This document shows, in pieces, positions 23,498 to 32,508 of a stretch of 64,000 bases of DNA. Below the pieces are notes generated by a model that was given only the letters and a program-made list of their open reading frames with translations, did not search any database and had not been told where the DNA came from. The position numbers and the translations under genes are program-made. Location: NCBI GenBank assembly GCA_016342415.1, contig JAEIOD010000011.1, positions 62,001 to 126,000 of the forward strand. The letters run 5' to 3'. Within the stretch, counting starts at the first letter, position 1; each line of letters begins with the position of its first letter. The DNA comes from Clostridiales bacterium. GTDB taxonomy: Bacteria; Bacillota; Clostridia; Peptostreptococcales; Acidaminobacteraceae.

Positions 23498-25255
23498 ATG
23501 AAGCTTAAATCCATTCGAACACATATGTCTTATATTCTGTTTAGTAAATATTTAAAACATCAAATAAAATGGTTTCTCTTATTAACCATTTGCATCGTTT
23601 CTGGTATTGCAGTTCAAATTGTAAATCCTCAAATTGTAAGACGGTTTATTGATGTTGCAGTGAGTAGAACACCTGGGAATCAGTTATTGATTATGGCAGG
23701 TCTTTTTTTTGGACTTGCAGCGATACAACAGCTCTTGGCTATTGTCTCTACCTATGTGGCGCAAAGTATAGGGTGGCAGGCTACCAATGCTTTGAAAGAG
23801 GATTTAACAGCCCATTGTTTAAAATTGGATATGGAATATTTTAAAGGCATCAGGCAAGGAGAGTTGATAGAAATTATTGAGGGAGATGTCAATGTCCTCT
23901 TTAACTTCTTTTCAAGAATGGCCATCATATTATTCAGTAACGGCTTATTACTTGTTGGTGTTTTATCAATGTATTATATAGAAGATATTAGAATAGGACT
24001 TGCTCAAACAGTTTTTGTTTTAATTGCTTTTATTTTATTCGCACAAATCAAGAAATTCAGTTCAAAATATTGGAAAGCCAATCGAAAAAAAGCAGGTGAA
24101 AGTTTCGGTTATTATGGTGAAGTAATTCAAAATACAGAAGATATTAAGGCAAATGGTGCCTCTAATTATGTATATTCCAATTTTCAAAAAATACTGATGG
24201 GATGGTTACCGATACGTATCAAAGCTGGTTTATCCGGCGGTGCCTTTTTTATGCTGAGTCTGCTACTCCAGTTAACAAGTTTTGGTATCACACTTATTTT
24301 AGGTACTTGGTTATGGAAACAAGGCAGTATATCTGTAGGTACCATCTATATGTTTTATGCTTATACCAATTTTTTGTTACGTCCAATTCAAGCCATACAA
24401 CGTCAGGTACAAGAAATACAAACGGTGTCGGTCAGTATGGGACGCATAGAAGATCTTTTGAAAAGAGAAAGTACCATTCAAGAAAAAACTGTCTGTACAC
24501 CACTTAAGTCTTCGTTTGAATTAGAGCTAGAAGATGTTAAATTCGGTTATGAGCCAGATGAACCCGTGCTTCAGAATCTGTCCTTAAAATTGGTACCAGG
24601 AGAAACCATGGGTGTAATTGGTCGGACGGGTAGTGGAAAAACAACTTTAGCGCGATTGTTATTGAGACTGTATGATATTGATGAAGGTCATATAAAACTG
24701 GATTCTATTCCAATTAAAGATGTTTCTCTTAGAGATTTAAGAAGACGAGTTGCATATGTCACACAAGAAGTGCAGTTTTTTAGTGGTACCATTCGAGAAA
24801 ATTTAACTTTCTACAATGAAGAAATATCAGATGGGCAACTAGAAGCTGCAATAAAAGAGATGGGAATTGAAAGCTGGTTTAGTAAATTTGAATCAGGTTT
24901 GGATACAAAACTAGGTATGGGCGGTATTGGTCTTTCAGCTGGTGAAGCGCAGTTGCTTGCTTTTGTGAGAGTTTTTTTGTCTGATCCAGCCATTATAATA
25001 TTGGATGAAGTATCTTCACGATTAGATCCGGAAACGGAAAGACAACTTCAGTTGACCATAACGAAATTGATGAAAGGTCGCATCGGAATTATTATAGCCC
25101 ATAAATTATGGACGCTTAATCATGTCGATGAGATTTTAGTGCTTGAAAATGGCAATGTTTTAGAACAAGGTAAACGGATCGAGTTGATTAATAGTGGAAC
25201 ATCCCATTTTAGTAAACTTGTTGAAATGAGCCAGGAGGAGGTGTTTGCATCATGA
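23498..25255 (+). CDS. ABC exporter half-transporter, subunit 1
   Basis: A 585-residue protein: six membrane segments (about 20-310) and a C-terminal ATPase. Walker A is GRTGSGKTTLARLL (about 374), Walker B IIILDEVSSRLDP with its catalytic Glu, H-loop IIIAHKLWTL. The signature motif is LSAGEAQ, not LSGGQ. The next gene overlaps by 4 bases and encodes a second half-transporter, so the two surely form a heterodimer. Substrate unknown: lipids, drugs and peptides are all possible. The 185-base gap upstream holds the previous terminator and no clear promoter. Confidence 0.88.
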   Translation: MKLKSIRTHMSYILFSKYLKHQIKWFLLLTICIVSGIAVQIVNPQIVRRFIDVAVSRTPGNQLLIMAGLFFGLAAIQQLLAIVSTYVAQSIGWQATNALKEDLTAHCLKLDMEYFKGIRQGELIEIIEGDVNVLFNFFSRMAIILFSNGLLLVGVLSMYYIEDIRIGLAQTVFVLIAFILFAQIKKFSSKYWKANRKKAGESFGYYGEVIQNTEDIKANGASNYVYSNFQKILMGWLPIRIKAGLSGGAFFMLSLLLQLTSFGITLILGTWLWKQGSISVGTIYMFYAYTNFLLRPIQAIQRQVQEIQTVSVSMGRIEDLLKRESTIQEKTVCTPLKSSFELELEDVKFGYEPDEPVLQNLSLKLVPGETMGVIGRTGSGKTTLARLLLRLYDIDEGHIKLDSIPIKDVSLRDLRRRVAYVTQEVQFFSGTIRENLTFYNEEISDGQLEAAIKEMGIESWFSKFESGLDTKLGMGGIGLSAGEAQLLAFVRVFLSDPAIIILDEVSSRLDPETERQLQLTITKLMKGRIGIIIAHKLWTLNHVDEILVLENGNVLEQGKRIELINSGTSHFSKLVEMSQEEVFAS

Positions 25256-27030
25256 TTAATAAGATAAAAGACCAATTAAAAACACTGACTTATGTTATGA
25301 GGTTATATAAAAACAGAAAAGGGTTGTTTTTCAAAACATTCTTTTTTTACTCATTAGTTTCCATATTTCCAATAGTCTCAGGACTAGCGATAAAAAAAGT
25401 GTTTGAACAACTGACGTTGGATCCGCAAAACAATCCAGTATTAACAACCGTTTTAATTTTCCTTGGTTTGTTGATGGGACGAATTGTTTTTGTAAGTTTC
25501 AACTCGTATTTTAATGCGAAAGGTCGATTTTCATTAAGTGCTGACCTCAGAATGAATTTACTTTTTGGAATTTTGAAAAAGCCAGGGGCTGAAAGTTTGA
25601 ATATGGCTACTGGAGATGTTTTAAATAGAGCTAAGGAAGATATTGATCAAATTGAGAACTTTGCATATGGTGCCCTTCTTAATGTTATGACGTCACTTAT
25701 TTTGACTGTTGCTGCTGTTATTATTCTTTGTTCAATAGATGTTATGATGACAATCATTGTCTTCACGCCGATTTTATTGATGGTTTATATCATGGAACAT
25801 TCCGGTAGACATGTATCAAAATATAGAACGGCCAATCGCCATGCGACTGGACATGTTTCATCTGCCATCGGAGAAATTTTCTCAAATATTCAAGCTGTTC
25901 AGGTAAACGCTGCTGAAGAAAGTGTTTTAAAACATCTAAAAGAGTTAAATCAAAAGAGGGCTCTAAATGCAACAAAGGATAATGTGTTTTCTCAGATATT
26001 AAATTCATTGTATGAAAATTTATTTAATATTGGAACAGGGATTATCCTGTTGTTTATGGCAATTGCAAATAAAGGCGAAACATTCTCAATGGGCAACTTC
26101 GTCATATTTACTTATTATATGAATTTTATTTCTTTCTTTATCATGTTTGCTGGAGAAGCTTTTACGAGATATAAACAGATTCAAGTTTCATTTGAACATC
26201 TGGATAATATACATGAGGAAATCGATTGTGAGACTTTAATTAGTTTCGCTCCTTTTAAGCCCCATAAGATTGTTGATTTTGAAAAAGAAGAAAATGACAC
26301 AAAACCAATAGCTCTTGAGAGATTGGCTTTAAAAGGTGTTTCTTATACTTATCCCAACAGTACAAATGGCATACAGAACGTAAGTTTTAATATAAAAAGA
26401 GATTCTATTACTGTTATTTCAGGTAGAATTGGATCGGGTAAATCAACGCTTCTTAAAACAATAGCTGGTTTACTTAGAGCTGATGATGGTCATCTTTACT
26501 GGAACAACCAACTCATTGAAGATAGTGGTCTTACAATGAAACCGCCATGTTTGTCATATACACCACAGATTCCGAGGTTTTTCAGCGCAAGCATGAGAGA
26601 TAATATGTCGTTGGGCTTGCAGCCAACCGAGGATCAAGAAGCGCGATCTATTTATTGTTCCGTTTTATCTCCAGATATTGAAGGATTGGCAGAGGGCATT
26701 GAATCCCCAATTGGTACCAATGGTGTGAAACTTTCAGGTGGGCAACAATTAAGACTTGCAGTAGCTAGAATGTTATTAAGAGATTCGGAGGTTTATGCTT
26801 TTGATGATATATCCAGTGCGCTTGATATAGAAACTGATACACAGATGTGGGAAAGAATTCTTGAAAATAGAAAAGGAACTTATGTTGTTGTATCAAATCA
26901 AAAGCGTATTTTACAAAAGGCAGATCAGGTTGTGTTATTAAAAGAGGGTCAACTTGAAGGCGTGGGTACATTTGATGAGTTGTTAACTTCTCATGAGGAA
27001 ATGCGTCTGATTATGGAAGGTGCAGTATAA
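25252..27030 (+). CDS. ABC exporter half-transporter, subunit 2
   Basis: A 592-residue partner of the gene before it, sharing ATGA at the junction. Six membrane segments (about 25-310), Walker A GRIGSGKSTLLKTI (about 392), a normal signature KLSGGQQLRLA, but Walker B ends YAFDDISSALD, with Asp in place of the catalytic Glu, and the H-loop His is replaced (VVVSNQKRI). So one of the two ATP sites of the dimer should be poor in hydrolysis, as in other asymmetric heterodimeric exporters. Substrate unknown. Confidence 0.88.
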   Translation: MINKIKDQLKTLTYVMRLYKNRKGLFFKTFFFYSLVSIFPIVSGLAIKKVFEQLTLDPQNNPVLTTVLIFLGLLMGRIVFVSFNSYFNAKGRFSLSADLRMNLLFGILKKPGAESLNMATGDVLNRAKEDIDQIENFAYGALLNVMTSLILTVAAVIILCSIDVMMTIIVFTPILLMVYIMEHSGRHVSKYRTANRHATGHVSSAIGEIFSNIQAVQVNAAEESVLKHLKELNQKRALNATKDNVFSQILNSLYENLFNIGTGIILLFMAIANKGETFSMGNFVIFTYYMNFISFFIMFAGEAFTRYKQIQVSFEHLDNIHEEIDCETLISFAPFKPHKIVDFEKEENDTKPIALERLALKGVSYTYPNSTNGIQNVSFNIKRDSITVISGRIGSGKSTLLKTIAGLLRADDGHLYWNNQLIEDSGLTMKPPCLSYTPQIPRFFSASMRDNMSLGLQPTEDQEARSIYCSVLSPDIEGLAEGIESPIGTNGVKLSGGQQLRLAVARMLLRDSEVYAFDDISSALDIETDTQMWERILENRKGTYVVVSNQKRILQKADQVVLLKEGQLEGVGTFDELLTSHEEMRLIMEGAV

Positions 27031-27168
27031 AAAAATGAAGAGCTGACGGGAATTTGTTGACGCTATATGTTATGATATAGCTAATTCATGGAACCAGAGG
27101 CTCTTGTGTTATTTTGATATTCTTTTAAGGTGAGTTCTATAATTGCAATTTTCAGAAAACTCACAAAA

Positions 27169-27199
27169 ATAATTATACTTTGTGAAGTATAATTATACA
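27169..27199 (+). promoter_or_regulatory. Pair of ARG-box-like sites (candidate ArgR/AhrC operator)
   Basis: ATAATTATACTT-TGTG-AAGTATAATTAT is a perfect 12-bp inverted repeat. Its right part extends to AGTATAATTATACA, matching TGNATNNNNATNCA (the ARG-box core) at all but one base. The AATT centres of the two arms are 20 bases apart, near the spacing of ArgR tandem boxes. It lies about 150 bases upstream of the promoter, a place more like activation than repression. Confidence 0.5.
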
Positions 27200-27280
27200 T
27201 GAATTTGCATGCGGGAAAATGTTTTCCCTCTGCAAGCGTTGGTTCTTCTTTCGATATACAAATTATGGAAGTCTATGCAG

Positions 27281-27294
27281 TGTATGAATATTCG
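27281..27294 (+). promoter_or_regulatory. Further ARG-box-like site before arcA
   Basis: TGTATGAATATTCG matches TGNATNNNNATNCA with one mismatch at the last base. It lies 50 bases upstream of the -35 of the arcA promoter. Short and AT-rich, so chance is possible. Confidence 0.35.
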
Positions 27295-27344
27295 TACTTT
27301 GCATAAAATAGACCTAATCCGTACGAAAGTTGGAAAATAAGGGG

Positions 27345-27373
27345 TTGAAAAGGTTTTGTTAAAATTGTATACT
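27345..27373 (+). promoter_or_regulatory. Promoter of the arc operon
   Basis: TTGAAA (27345-27350) and TATACT (27368-27373) with 17 bases between. The leader to the ATG at 27464 would be about 85 bases. Confidence 0.65.
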
Positions 27374-27463
27374 ATGAATGGAAACACGAATAATGAATAC
27401 ATTAACAAAAAATGTCAATGTACATTGTCGTAATAAGTAGGATGGGATTAAGGTAGGTGTAAA

Positions 27464-28705
27464 ATGTCCAATAAGATCAAATTGCAAGTGAATTCAGAAA
27501 TTGGTCGGTTAAAGAAGGTATTACTTCATAGACCGGGTTATGAAATTGAAAACTTAACACCAGATTTAATGGAAAGATTATTATTTGATGACATTCCATA
27601 CTTAGAAATCGCAAGAGAAGAACATGATGCGTTTGCTAAGATTTTCAGAGACAATGGGGTTGAAGTATTTTATCTAGAAGATTTAATTGCTGAAACACTA
27701 GAAAACGAATCCATTAAACATATGTTTATAGATGAATTTTTAAATGAAACAAGTATCGAGAGTGAAGCAAAAAAAGAGAAAATGAAATCATATTTCTTAA
27801 AATTTGACACTCTTCGTGCTATGGTAGATAAAATGATGGCGGGTGTTCGTAAAGAAGAAGTTGAGTTTAGTGCAAGCAATACTTTAGCTGATATGTGTGA
27901 AAGTGATTATCCATTTATCATTGATCCTATGCCAAATTTATATTTCACAAGAGATCCGTTTGCTACAATTGGTACAGGTATTTCACTAAACCATATGGCA
28001 ACTGTGACTAGAAATAGAGAAACAATCTTTGCAAAGTATATCTTTGAACATCATCCAATGTTTGAAGGCAATGAAGTAAAGAAGTGGTACGATAGAGATT
28101 TCGATTATTCAATCGAAGGTGGAGACGAGTTAATATTATCTGATAAAGTGATTGCAATTGGTGTTTCTCAAAGAACACAAGCAGCAGCAATTGACACTAT
28201 TGCAAAAAGATTGTTTTCAGATGGTCAATCATTTGATACAATATTAGCGTTTGATATACCTAAAACTAGAGCGTTCATGCATCTGGATACGGTATTTACT
28301 ATGGTAGATTATGATAAGTTTACAATTCATCCTGCTATAGAAGGTCCGCTTAATGTCTTTGCAATTAAAAGGGCAGGAGACAATGGCGAATATACAATAG
28401 AAAAAGAAACAATGGTATTAGAAGAAGTACTTGCGAAACATTTGGAACTTGAAAAAGTTGAACTAATTCGTTGTGGTGGTGGACCTGGTATTGATGCCGG
28501 TCGGGAGCAGTGGAATGATGGATCCAATACTTTGGCAATCGCTCCAGGTGAAGTAATTGTTTATTCTAGAAACCATGTGACCAATAAATTATTAGAAGAA
28601 AAAGGTGTTAAGCTTCATATTATGCCATCTTCTGAATTATCAAGAGGTAGAGGTGGTCCTCGTTGCATGTCAATGCCGCTTGAAAGAGAACCTATAACTA
28701 AATAA
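27464..28705 (+). CDS. arcA: Arginine deiminase
   Basis: ArcA hydrolyses arginine to citrulline and ammonia, first step of the arginine deiminase pathway. The 413 residues carry the family motifs [33 protein letters not shown] and the C-terminal [13 protein letters not shown] with nucleophile C401. Length is typical. The ribosome site AAGGTAGG is modest. It is first in arcA-arcB-arcC, which yields ATP from arginine. Confidence 0.97.
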   Translation: MSNKIKLQVNSEIGRLKKVLLHRPGYEIENLTPDLMERLLFDDIPYLEIAREEHDAFAKIFRDNGVEVFYLEDLIAETLENESIKHMFIDEFLNETSIESEAKKEKMKSYFLKFDTLRAMVDKMMAGVRKEEVEFSASNTLADMCESDYPFIIDPMPNLYFTRDPFATIGTGISLNHMATVTRNRETIFAKYIFEHHPMFEGNEVKKWYDRDFDYSIEGGDELILSDKVIAIGVSQRTQAAAIDTIAKRLFSDGQSFDTILAFDIPKTRAFMHLDTVFTMVDYDKFTIHPAIEGPLNVFAIKRAGDNGEYTIEKETMVLEEVLAKHLELEKVELIRCGGGPGIDAGREQWNDGSNTLAIAPGEVIVYSRNHVTNKLLEEKGVKLHIMPSSELSRGRGGPRCMSMPLEREPITK

Positions 28706-28763
28706 TCTACGGATTATAAAAATAATATTAAAGAAGTTACATAAATTTTAAGGAGGAAACACA

Positions 28764-29756
28764 ATGCCAGTAAATTTAAGAGGAAGAAACTTTATCACTT
28801 TAAAGGACTTTACAACAGACGAAATTAAGTACATGTTAAACTTATCAGCAGATCTTAAGGCAAAGAAGAGAGCTGGAATCAAAGGTAACCTTTTAGAAGG
28901 AAAGAATGTCGTATTAATATTCGAAAAGAATTCAACTAGAACTAGATGTGCTTTCGAAGTAGCTTGTTTTGATGAAGGCGCTCACGTAACATTCTTAACA
29001 GGTAGCCAAATGGGTAAAAAAGAGACAATTGAAGATACTGCAAAAGTATTGGGTAGATTCTATGACGGTATTGAATTTAGAGGATTTGCTCAAAAGACAG
29101 TAGAAGATTTAGGTGAGCACGCTGGAGTTCCAGTATGGAATGGTTTAACTGACCTTTACCACCCAACTCAAATCTTAGCTGACTTCTTAACAGTTCAAGA
29201 GCATGTTGCTAAGCCATTAAACCAAGTTAAATTTGTTTACGCTGGTGATGCTAGAAACAACATGGGTAACTCATTAATGATTGGTGCTGCTAAATTAGGA
29301 ATGGATTTTGTTGCTTTAGCTCCAAAAGAATTATTCCCAGATGAAGCACTTGTAAATGAAATGCTTGAAATCTGTAAAGAAACTGGTGGAACAATCACTT
29401 TAACTGATAACGTGGATGATGTAAAAGGTGCTGATGTACTTTACACTGACGTTTGGGTTTCTATGGGTGAGGAGCACATGTTCGAAGAGAGAATTAATCA
29501 ACTTAAAGATTACCAAGTAAATATGGAAATGGTTAAGAAAACAGAGAATAAAGATGTTATCTTCATGCACTGTTTACCAGCATTCCATGACAACTTAACT
29601 GTAGTTGGTGCTGAAATCGAAGAAAAGTTTGGATTATCTGCTATGGAGGTTACTGATGAAGTATTCAGAATGCCTAACTCAGTAGTATTTGATGAAGCTG
29701 AGAACAGAATGCATACTATTAAAGCAGTAATGTGTGCAACTATCGGTAACTTATAA
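28764..29756 (+). CDS. arcB: Ornithine carbamoyltransferase, probably catabolic
   Basis: Converts citrulline and phosphate to ornithine and carbamoyl phosphate when run in the catabolic direction. The 330 residues hold the carbamoyl-phosphate motif STRTRC (about 55-62), the HPTQ site ([12 protein letters not shown]) and the ornithine site MHCLPAFHD with C270. The place between arcA and arcC argues for the catabolic form over the biosynthetic ArgF. Strong AAGGAGG ribosome site. Confidence 0.95.
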   Translation: MPVNLRGRNFITLKDFTTDEIKYMLNLSADLKAKKRAGIKGNLLEGKNVVLIFEKNSTRTRCAFEVACFDEGAHVTFLTGSQMGKKETIEDTAKVLGRFYDGIEFRGFAQKTVEDLGEHAGVPVWNGLTDLYHPTQILADFLTVQEHVAKPLNQVKFVYAGDARNNMGNSLMIGAAKLGMDFVALAPKELFPDEALVNEMLEICKETGGTITLTDNVDDVKGADVLYTDVWVSMGEEHMFEERINQLKDYQVNMEMVKKTENKDVIFMHCLPAFHDNLTVVGAEIEEKFGLSAMEVTDEVFRMPNSVVFDEAENRMHTIKAVMCATIGNL

Positions 29757-29775
29757 GAAACAACCTAAAACAATT

Positions 29776-29797
29776 ATGACAGCCTTCGGGCTGTCAT
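29776..29797 (+). promoter_or_regulatory. Very stable UUCG hairpin between arcB and arcC
   Basis: ATGACAGCC-TTCG-GGCTGTCAT is a perfect 9-bp stem capped by the extra-stable tetraloop. No T run follows, so it is unlikely to stop transcription. It may protect an RNA end after cleavage and so set the ratio of arcAB to arcC message. Confidence 0.55.
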
Positions 29798-29888
29798 ATA
29801 AAACTTAAATTGACATTGTGACGAGAGCATCATGTTCAATTCTGTGTATGTATAGGGTTGTTTTTGTTGTTTTTGTATGGAGGTATTG

Positions 29889-30827
29889 ATGAAAGATAAA
29901 ATCGTTGTTGCACTTGGTGGAAACGCTTTAGGAAAATCACCATTAGAGCAATTAGAATTAGTAAAATTAACTGCTAAGCCAATCGTAGACTTAATAGCAG
30001 ACGGTCATGAAGTTGTATTAGCTCATGGTAACGGACCACAAGTTGGTATGATCAATTTAGCAATGTCAACTGCTGCAGGTTCTGAAGCAGGTACACCAGA
30101 AATGCCATTCCCAGAGTGTGGCGCTATGAGCCAAGGTTACATTGGATACCATTTACAAAATGCAATTAGAGAAGAACTTCTTAATAGAGATCTACAAATT
30201 CCAGTAGCTACAGTAATCACACAAGTAATTGTTGATAAAGATGATCCAGCATTTAAAAATCCTACTAAGCCAATCGGTGCTTTCTATTCAAAAGAAGAAG
30301 CTGATGAATTGATCAAGACAAAAGGTTTTGTTATGATTGAAGATGCAGGTAGAGGTTACAGAAGAGTTGTACCTTCTCCACTTCCAGTAGATGTGGCTGA
30401 AAAAGAAACAGTAATGGCGCTTGTTGAGAAAAACCATGTGGTTATCTCAGTAGGTGGTGGTGGTATTCCAGTAATTCAAGAAGGCAATAAATTAATTGGT
30501 GTACCAGCGGTAATCGACAAAGATTTTGCGTCTTCAAAACTTGCTGAAATATTAGATGCAGATTACTTGATTATCTTGACAGCGGTAGAAAAAGTGGCAG
30601 TTAACTTTGGTAAAGAAGATGAGAAATGGCTATCTGAATTATCAATTGCTGATTGTAACAAGTACATTGAAGAAGGTCACTTTGCGCCAGGTTCAATGTT
30701 ACCAAAAGTTAAAGCTGCTATGGCATTTGCTGAGTCAAAACCAGGTAGAAAATCATTGATCACATCATTAGAAAAAGCTGCAGAAGGAATTGCTGGTAAA
30801 ACAGGTACAGTAATTGTAGCAAATTAA
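29889..30827 (+). CDS. arcC: Carbamate kinase
   Basis: ArcC makes ATP from carbamoyl phosphate and ADP, the energy-yielding step of the pathway. The 312 residues show VALGGNALGK at the N-terminus, AHGNGPQVGMI, the VISVGGGGIPV loop, the Asp/Lys-rich DKDFASSKLAE nucleotide site and HFAPGSMLPKVKAA. The start at 29889 follows GGAGGT; the ATG at 29877 is part of that site. Confidence 0.96.
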   Translation: MKDKIVVALGGNALGKSPLEQLELVKLTAKPIVDLIADGHEVVLAHGNGPQVGMINLAMSTAAGSEAGTPEMPFPECGAMSQGYIGYHLQNAIREELLNRDLQIPVATVITQVIVDKDDPAFKNPTKPIGAFYSKEEADELIKTKGFVMIEDAGRGYRRVVPSPLPVDVAEKETVMALVEKNHVVISVGGGGIPVIQEGNKLIGVPAVIDKDFASSKLAEILDADYLIILTAVEKVAVNFGKEDEKWLSELSIADCNKYIEEGHFAPGSMLPKVKAAMAFAESKPGRKSLITSLEKAAEGIAGKTGTVIVAN

Positions 30828-30890
30828 TAAAAAATGGATTTAAATTTAGAGGAATTTCTCTAAACAATATAGTAACAAATGATTGAGTTT

Positions 30891-30973
30891 GCGATATCAC
30901 TATTATTAAAAGATTATGTGTAAGTTGTTTTATAAATAAACGCATTTGAACATTAATTAATTTATGATATCGC
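30891..30973 (+). repeat. Inverted repeat in the arcC-MFS gap
   Basis: GCGATATCA (30891-30899) and TGATATCGC (30965-30973) are perfect inverted copies separated by 65 bases, in the 176-base gap before the transporter. The right copy is 8 bases before CTATTTTTTT and close to the GGAGG ribosome site. It could fold as a long stem-loop or serve as paired operators. A smaller hairpin TTTAGAG/CTCTAAA lies at 30845-30864. Confidence 0.4.
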
Positions 30974-31003
30974 GAGCTCTCTATTTTTTTGGAGGAAATT
31001 AAA

Positions 31004-32215
31004 ATGGAAAAATCGAACAAAAGATGGTTTGTTGTATTTGGAGCTGTTTTACTGCAAGTCTGTTTAGGAGCAATATATTCATGGAGTTTATTTAACCAAC
31101 CTTTGATGGACAAATTTGGATGGACTAAAGATCAAGTCGTGTTAACGTATTCAATAGCAATATTCGTATTCGCATTTTCAACAATCTTCTCAGGTCGTTT
31201 AGCGGATAAGATTGGACCTAGAAAAGTAGCAACTATAGGTGGTATCTTATACGGAACGGGTATGATCTTAGCATCCTTTGCATCATCTCTTCCTATGTTA
31301 TACTTCTCATATGGTGTGTTGGCAGGAGCTGGTGTTGGTTTTGCCTATGTATGTCCATTATCAACATGTGTTAAATGGTTCCCAGAGAAAAAAGGTTTTA
31401 TTACCGGTATTGCAGTTGGAGCTTTTGGAGCAGGAAGTTTAATTTTCAAATCGGTTATTGAGTTCTTTATAGAAAACACAGGTGTATCGTCTACATTCTT
31501 ATACTTAGGTATTATCTATATGGTTTTAGTTGTAATCGGTGCACAGTTCCTAATCTTACCAAAAGTATCAGCTAAAGGTACTAAAAATAAGAGTGTAGGT
31601 GAGAACTCATACACAGCAAAGGAAATGATGAAAACAAAATCATTCTATATGGTATGGATCATGTATATGTTCGGATGTATGCCGGGATTACTGGTAATCG
31701 GGTTAGCTAAAGATATTGGTATTGAGATGGTGAAATTAACACCTGTAACCGCAGCCAATGCAGTTGGTTTGATTGCACTTTTCAATGCAGGTGGTCGTTT
31801 GGCTTGGGGAACAATTTCGGATAAGTTGGGACGTGTAAAAGTAGTTACAATGATGTTTATCATGACAGCTGTAGCACTTCTGGTGATGAGTTTGATTCAA
31901 TTGAATTATGTGACATTCTTCTTATGTTTAGCAGCAATTGCATTCAGTTATGGTGGATTCCTAGCGGTATTCCCGACAATTACAGGTCAGTTTTTTGGAC
32001 AAAAGAATTTAGGTGCCAACTATGGTATTATTTATCAGGCATATGGTATCGCTGCACTTATAGGACCTATTATTAAAGGTAACGCAGCCGATTTTAACCA
32101 AACATTCTTAATTGCAGCTGGTTTTGCTGTTCTTGGTATGGTTATTTCATTACTTGTAAAAGCTCCAGTTCAGAATATAGTAACACTAGAAACAACTCAA
32201 ACAAAAGCAGTTTAA
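31004..32215 (+). CDS. MFS transporter, oxalate/formate antiporter (OFA) type
   Basis: A 403-residue major facilitator with 12 predicted membrane segments. The OFA features are the N-terminal GAVLLQVCLGAIYSWSLF, the DRxGxR-like loop GRLADKIGPRKVA after segment 2, and the YVCPLSTCVKWFPEKKG segment. It follows arcC where an arginine/ornithine antiporter (ArcD) would be expected, but belongs to another superfamily. It may exchange arginine and ornithine, or export another product; the sequence cannot decide. Start at 31004 follows GGAGGAAATT. A clear terminator follows. Confidence 0.85.
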   Translation: MEKSNKRWFVVFGAVLLQVCLGAIYSWSLFNQPLMDKFGWTKDQVVLTYSIAIFVFAFSTIFSGRLADKIGPRKVATIGGILYGTGMILASFASSLPMLYFSYGVLAGAGVGFAYVCPLSTCVKWFPEKKGFITGIAVGAFGAGSLIFKSVIEFFIENTGVSSTFLYLGIIYMVLVVIGAQFLILPKVSAKGTKNKSVGENSYTAKEMMKTKSFYMVWIMYMFGCMPGLLVIGLAKDIGIEMVKLTPVTAANAVGLIALFNAGGRLAWGTISDKLGRVKVVTMMFIMTAVALLVMSLIQLNYVTFFLCLAAIAFSYGGFLAVFPTITGQFFGQKNLGANYGIIYQAYGIAALIGPIIKGNAADFNQTFLIAAGFAVLGMVISLLVKAPVQNIVTLETTQTKAV

Positions 32216-32250
32216 AACAATTATTCATGATTCATAGAACAAATTATATG

Positions 32251-32275
32251 AGCAGCTGATTATCAGCTGCTTTTC
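32251..32275 (+). terminator. Terminator of the arc-MFS unit
   Basis: AGCAGCTGA (32251-32259) pairs perfectly with TCAGCTGCT (32263-32271), loop TTA, followed by TTTCTTT. Two direct copies of ATGTACGAA (32279 and 32293, 14-base period) follow it; the rest of the gap to 32508 is AT-rich with nothing else clear. Confidence 0.82.
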
Positions 32276-32508
32276 TTTATGTACGAAACAAAATGTACGA
32301 ATCCTTAAAAATAGTCACGCATATTATCATATGAATCTTAAATTACCATGATGTATAATAAGATGAAATGAGGTAGAATATAAAATAACACAGATGTTTC
32401 ATTTGGAGACTTTTGGAGCACTTTGTATAGCTTTTTTTTCATATTTTTATTATAATAGAAATGCGTACAATGTATTTTGTATACCATAAACATGATATAG
32501 AGGTGAGA

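Larger units (their letters stand above)
27031..27463. other. Long regulatory gap before arcA
   Basis: 433 bases with no credible gene. It holds several palindromes: a GTGAGTT/AACTCAC pair around 27131-27164, the ARG-box-like pair at 27169-27199, GGGAAAA-TG-TTTTCCC at 27213-27228, a further ARG-like box at 27281, a sigma-A promoter at 27345-27373 and a perfect 12-base palindrome CAATGTACATTG at 27416-27427 in the untranslated leader. The density of such elements points to several regulators. Confidence 0.6.

Noticed and set aside
27193..27408. Leftward 71-residue ORF in the arcA upstream region
   Set aside because: No ribosome site or family features; it covers the palindromes and the promoter of the arc operon.
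29776..29797. Terminator between arcB and arcC
   Set aside because: Stable stem but no T run on the coding strand.
30760..31113. Leftward 117-residue ORF over the arcC-MFS junction
   Set aside because: Low-complexity Leu/Phe/Ile product antisense to two real genes; no start signals.
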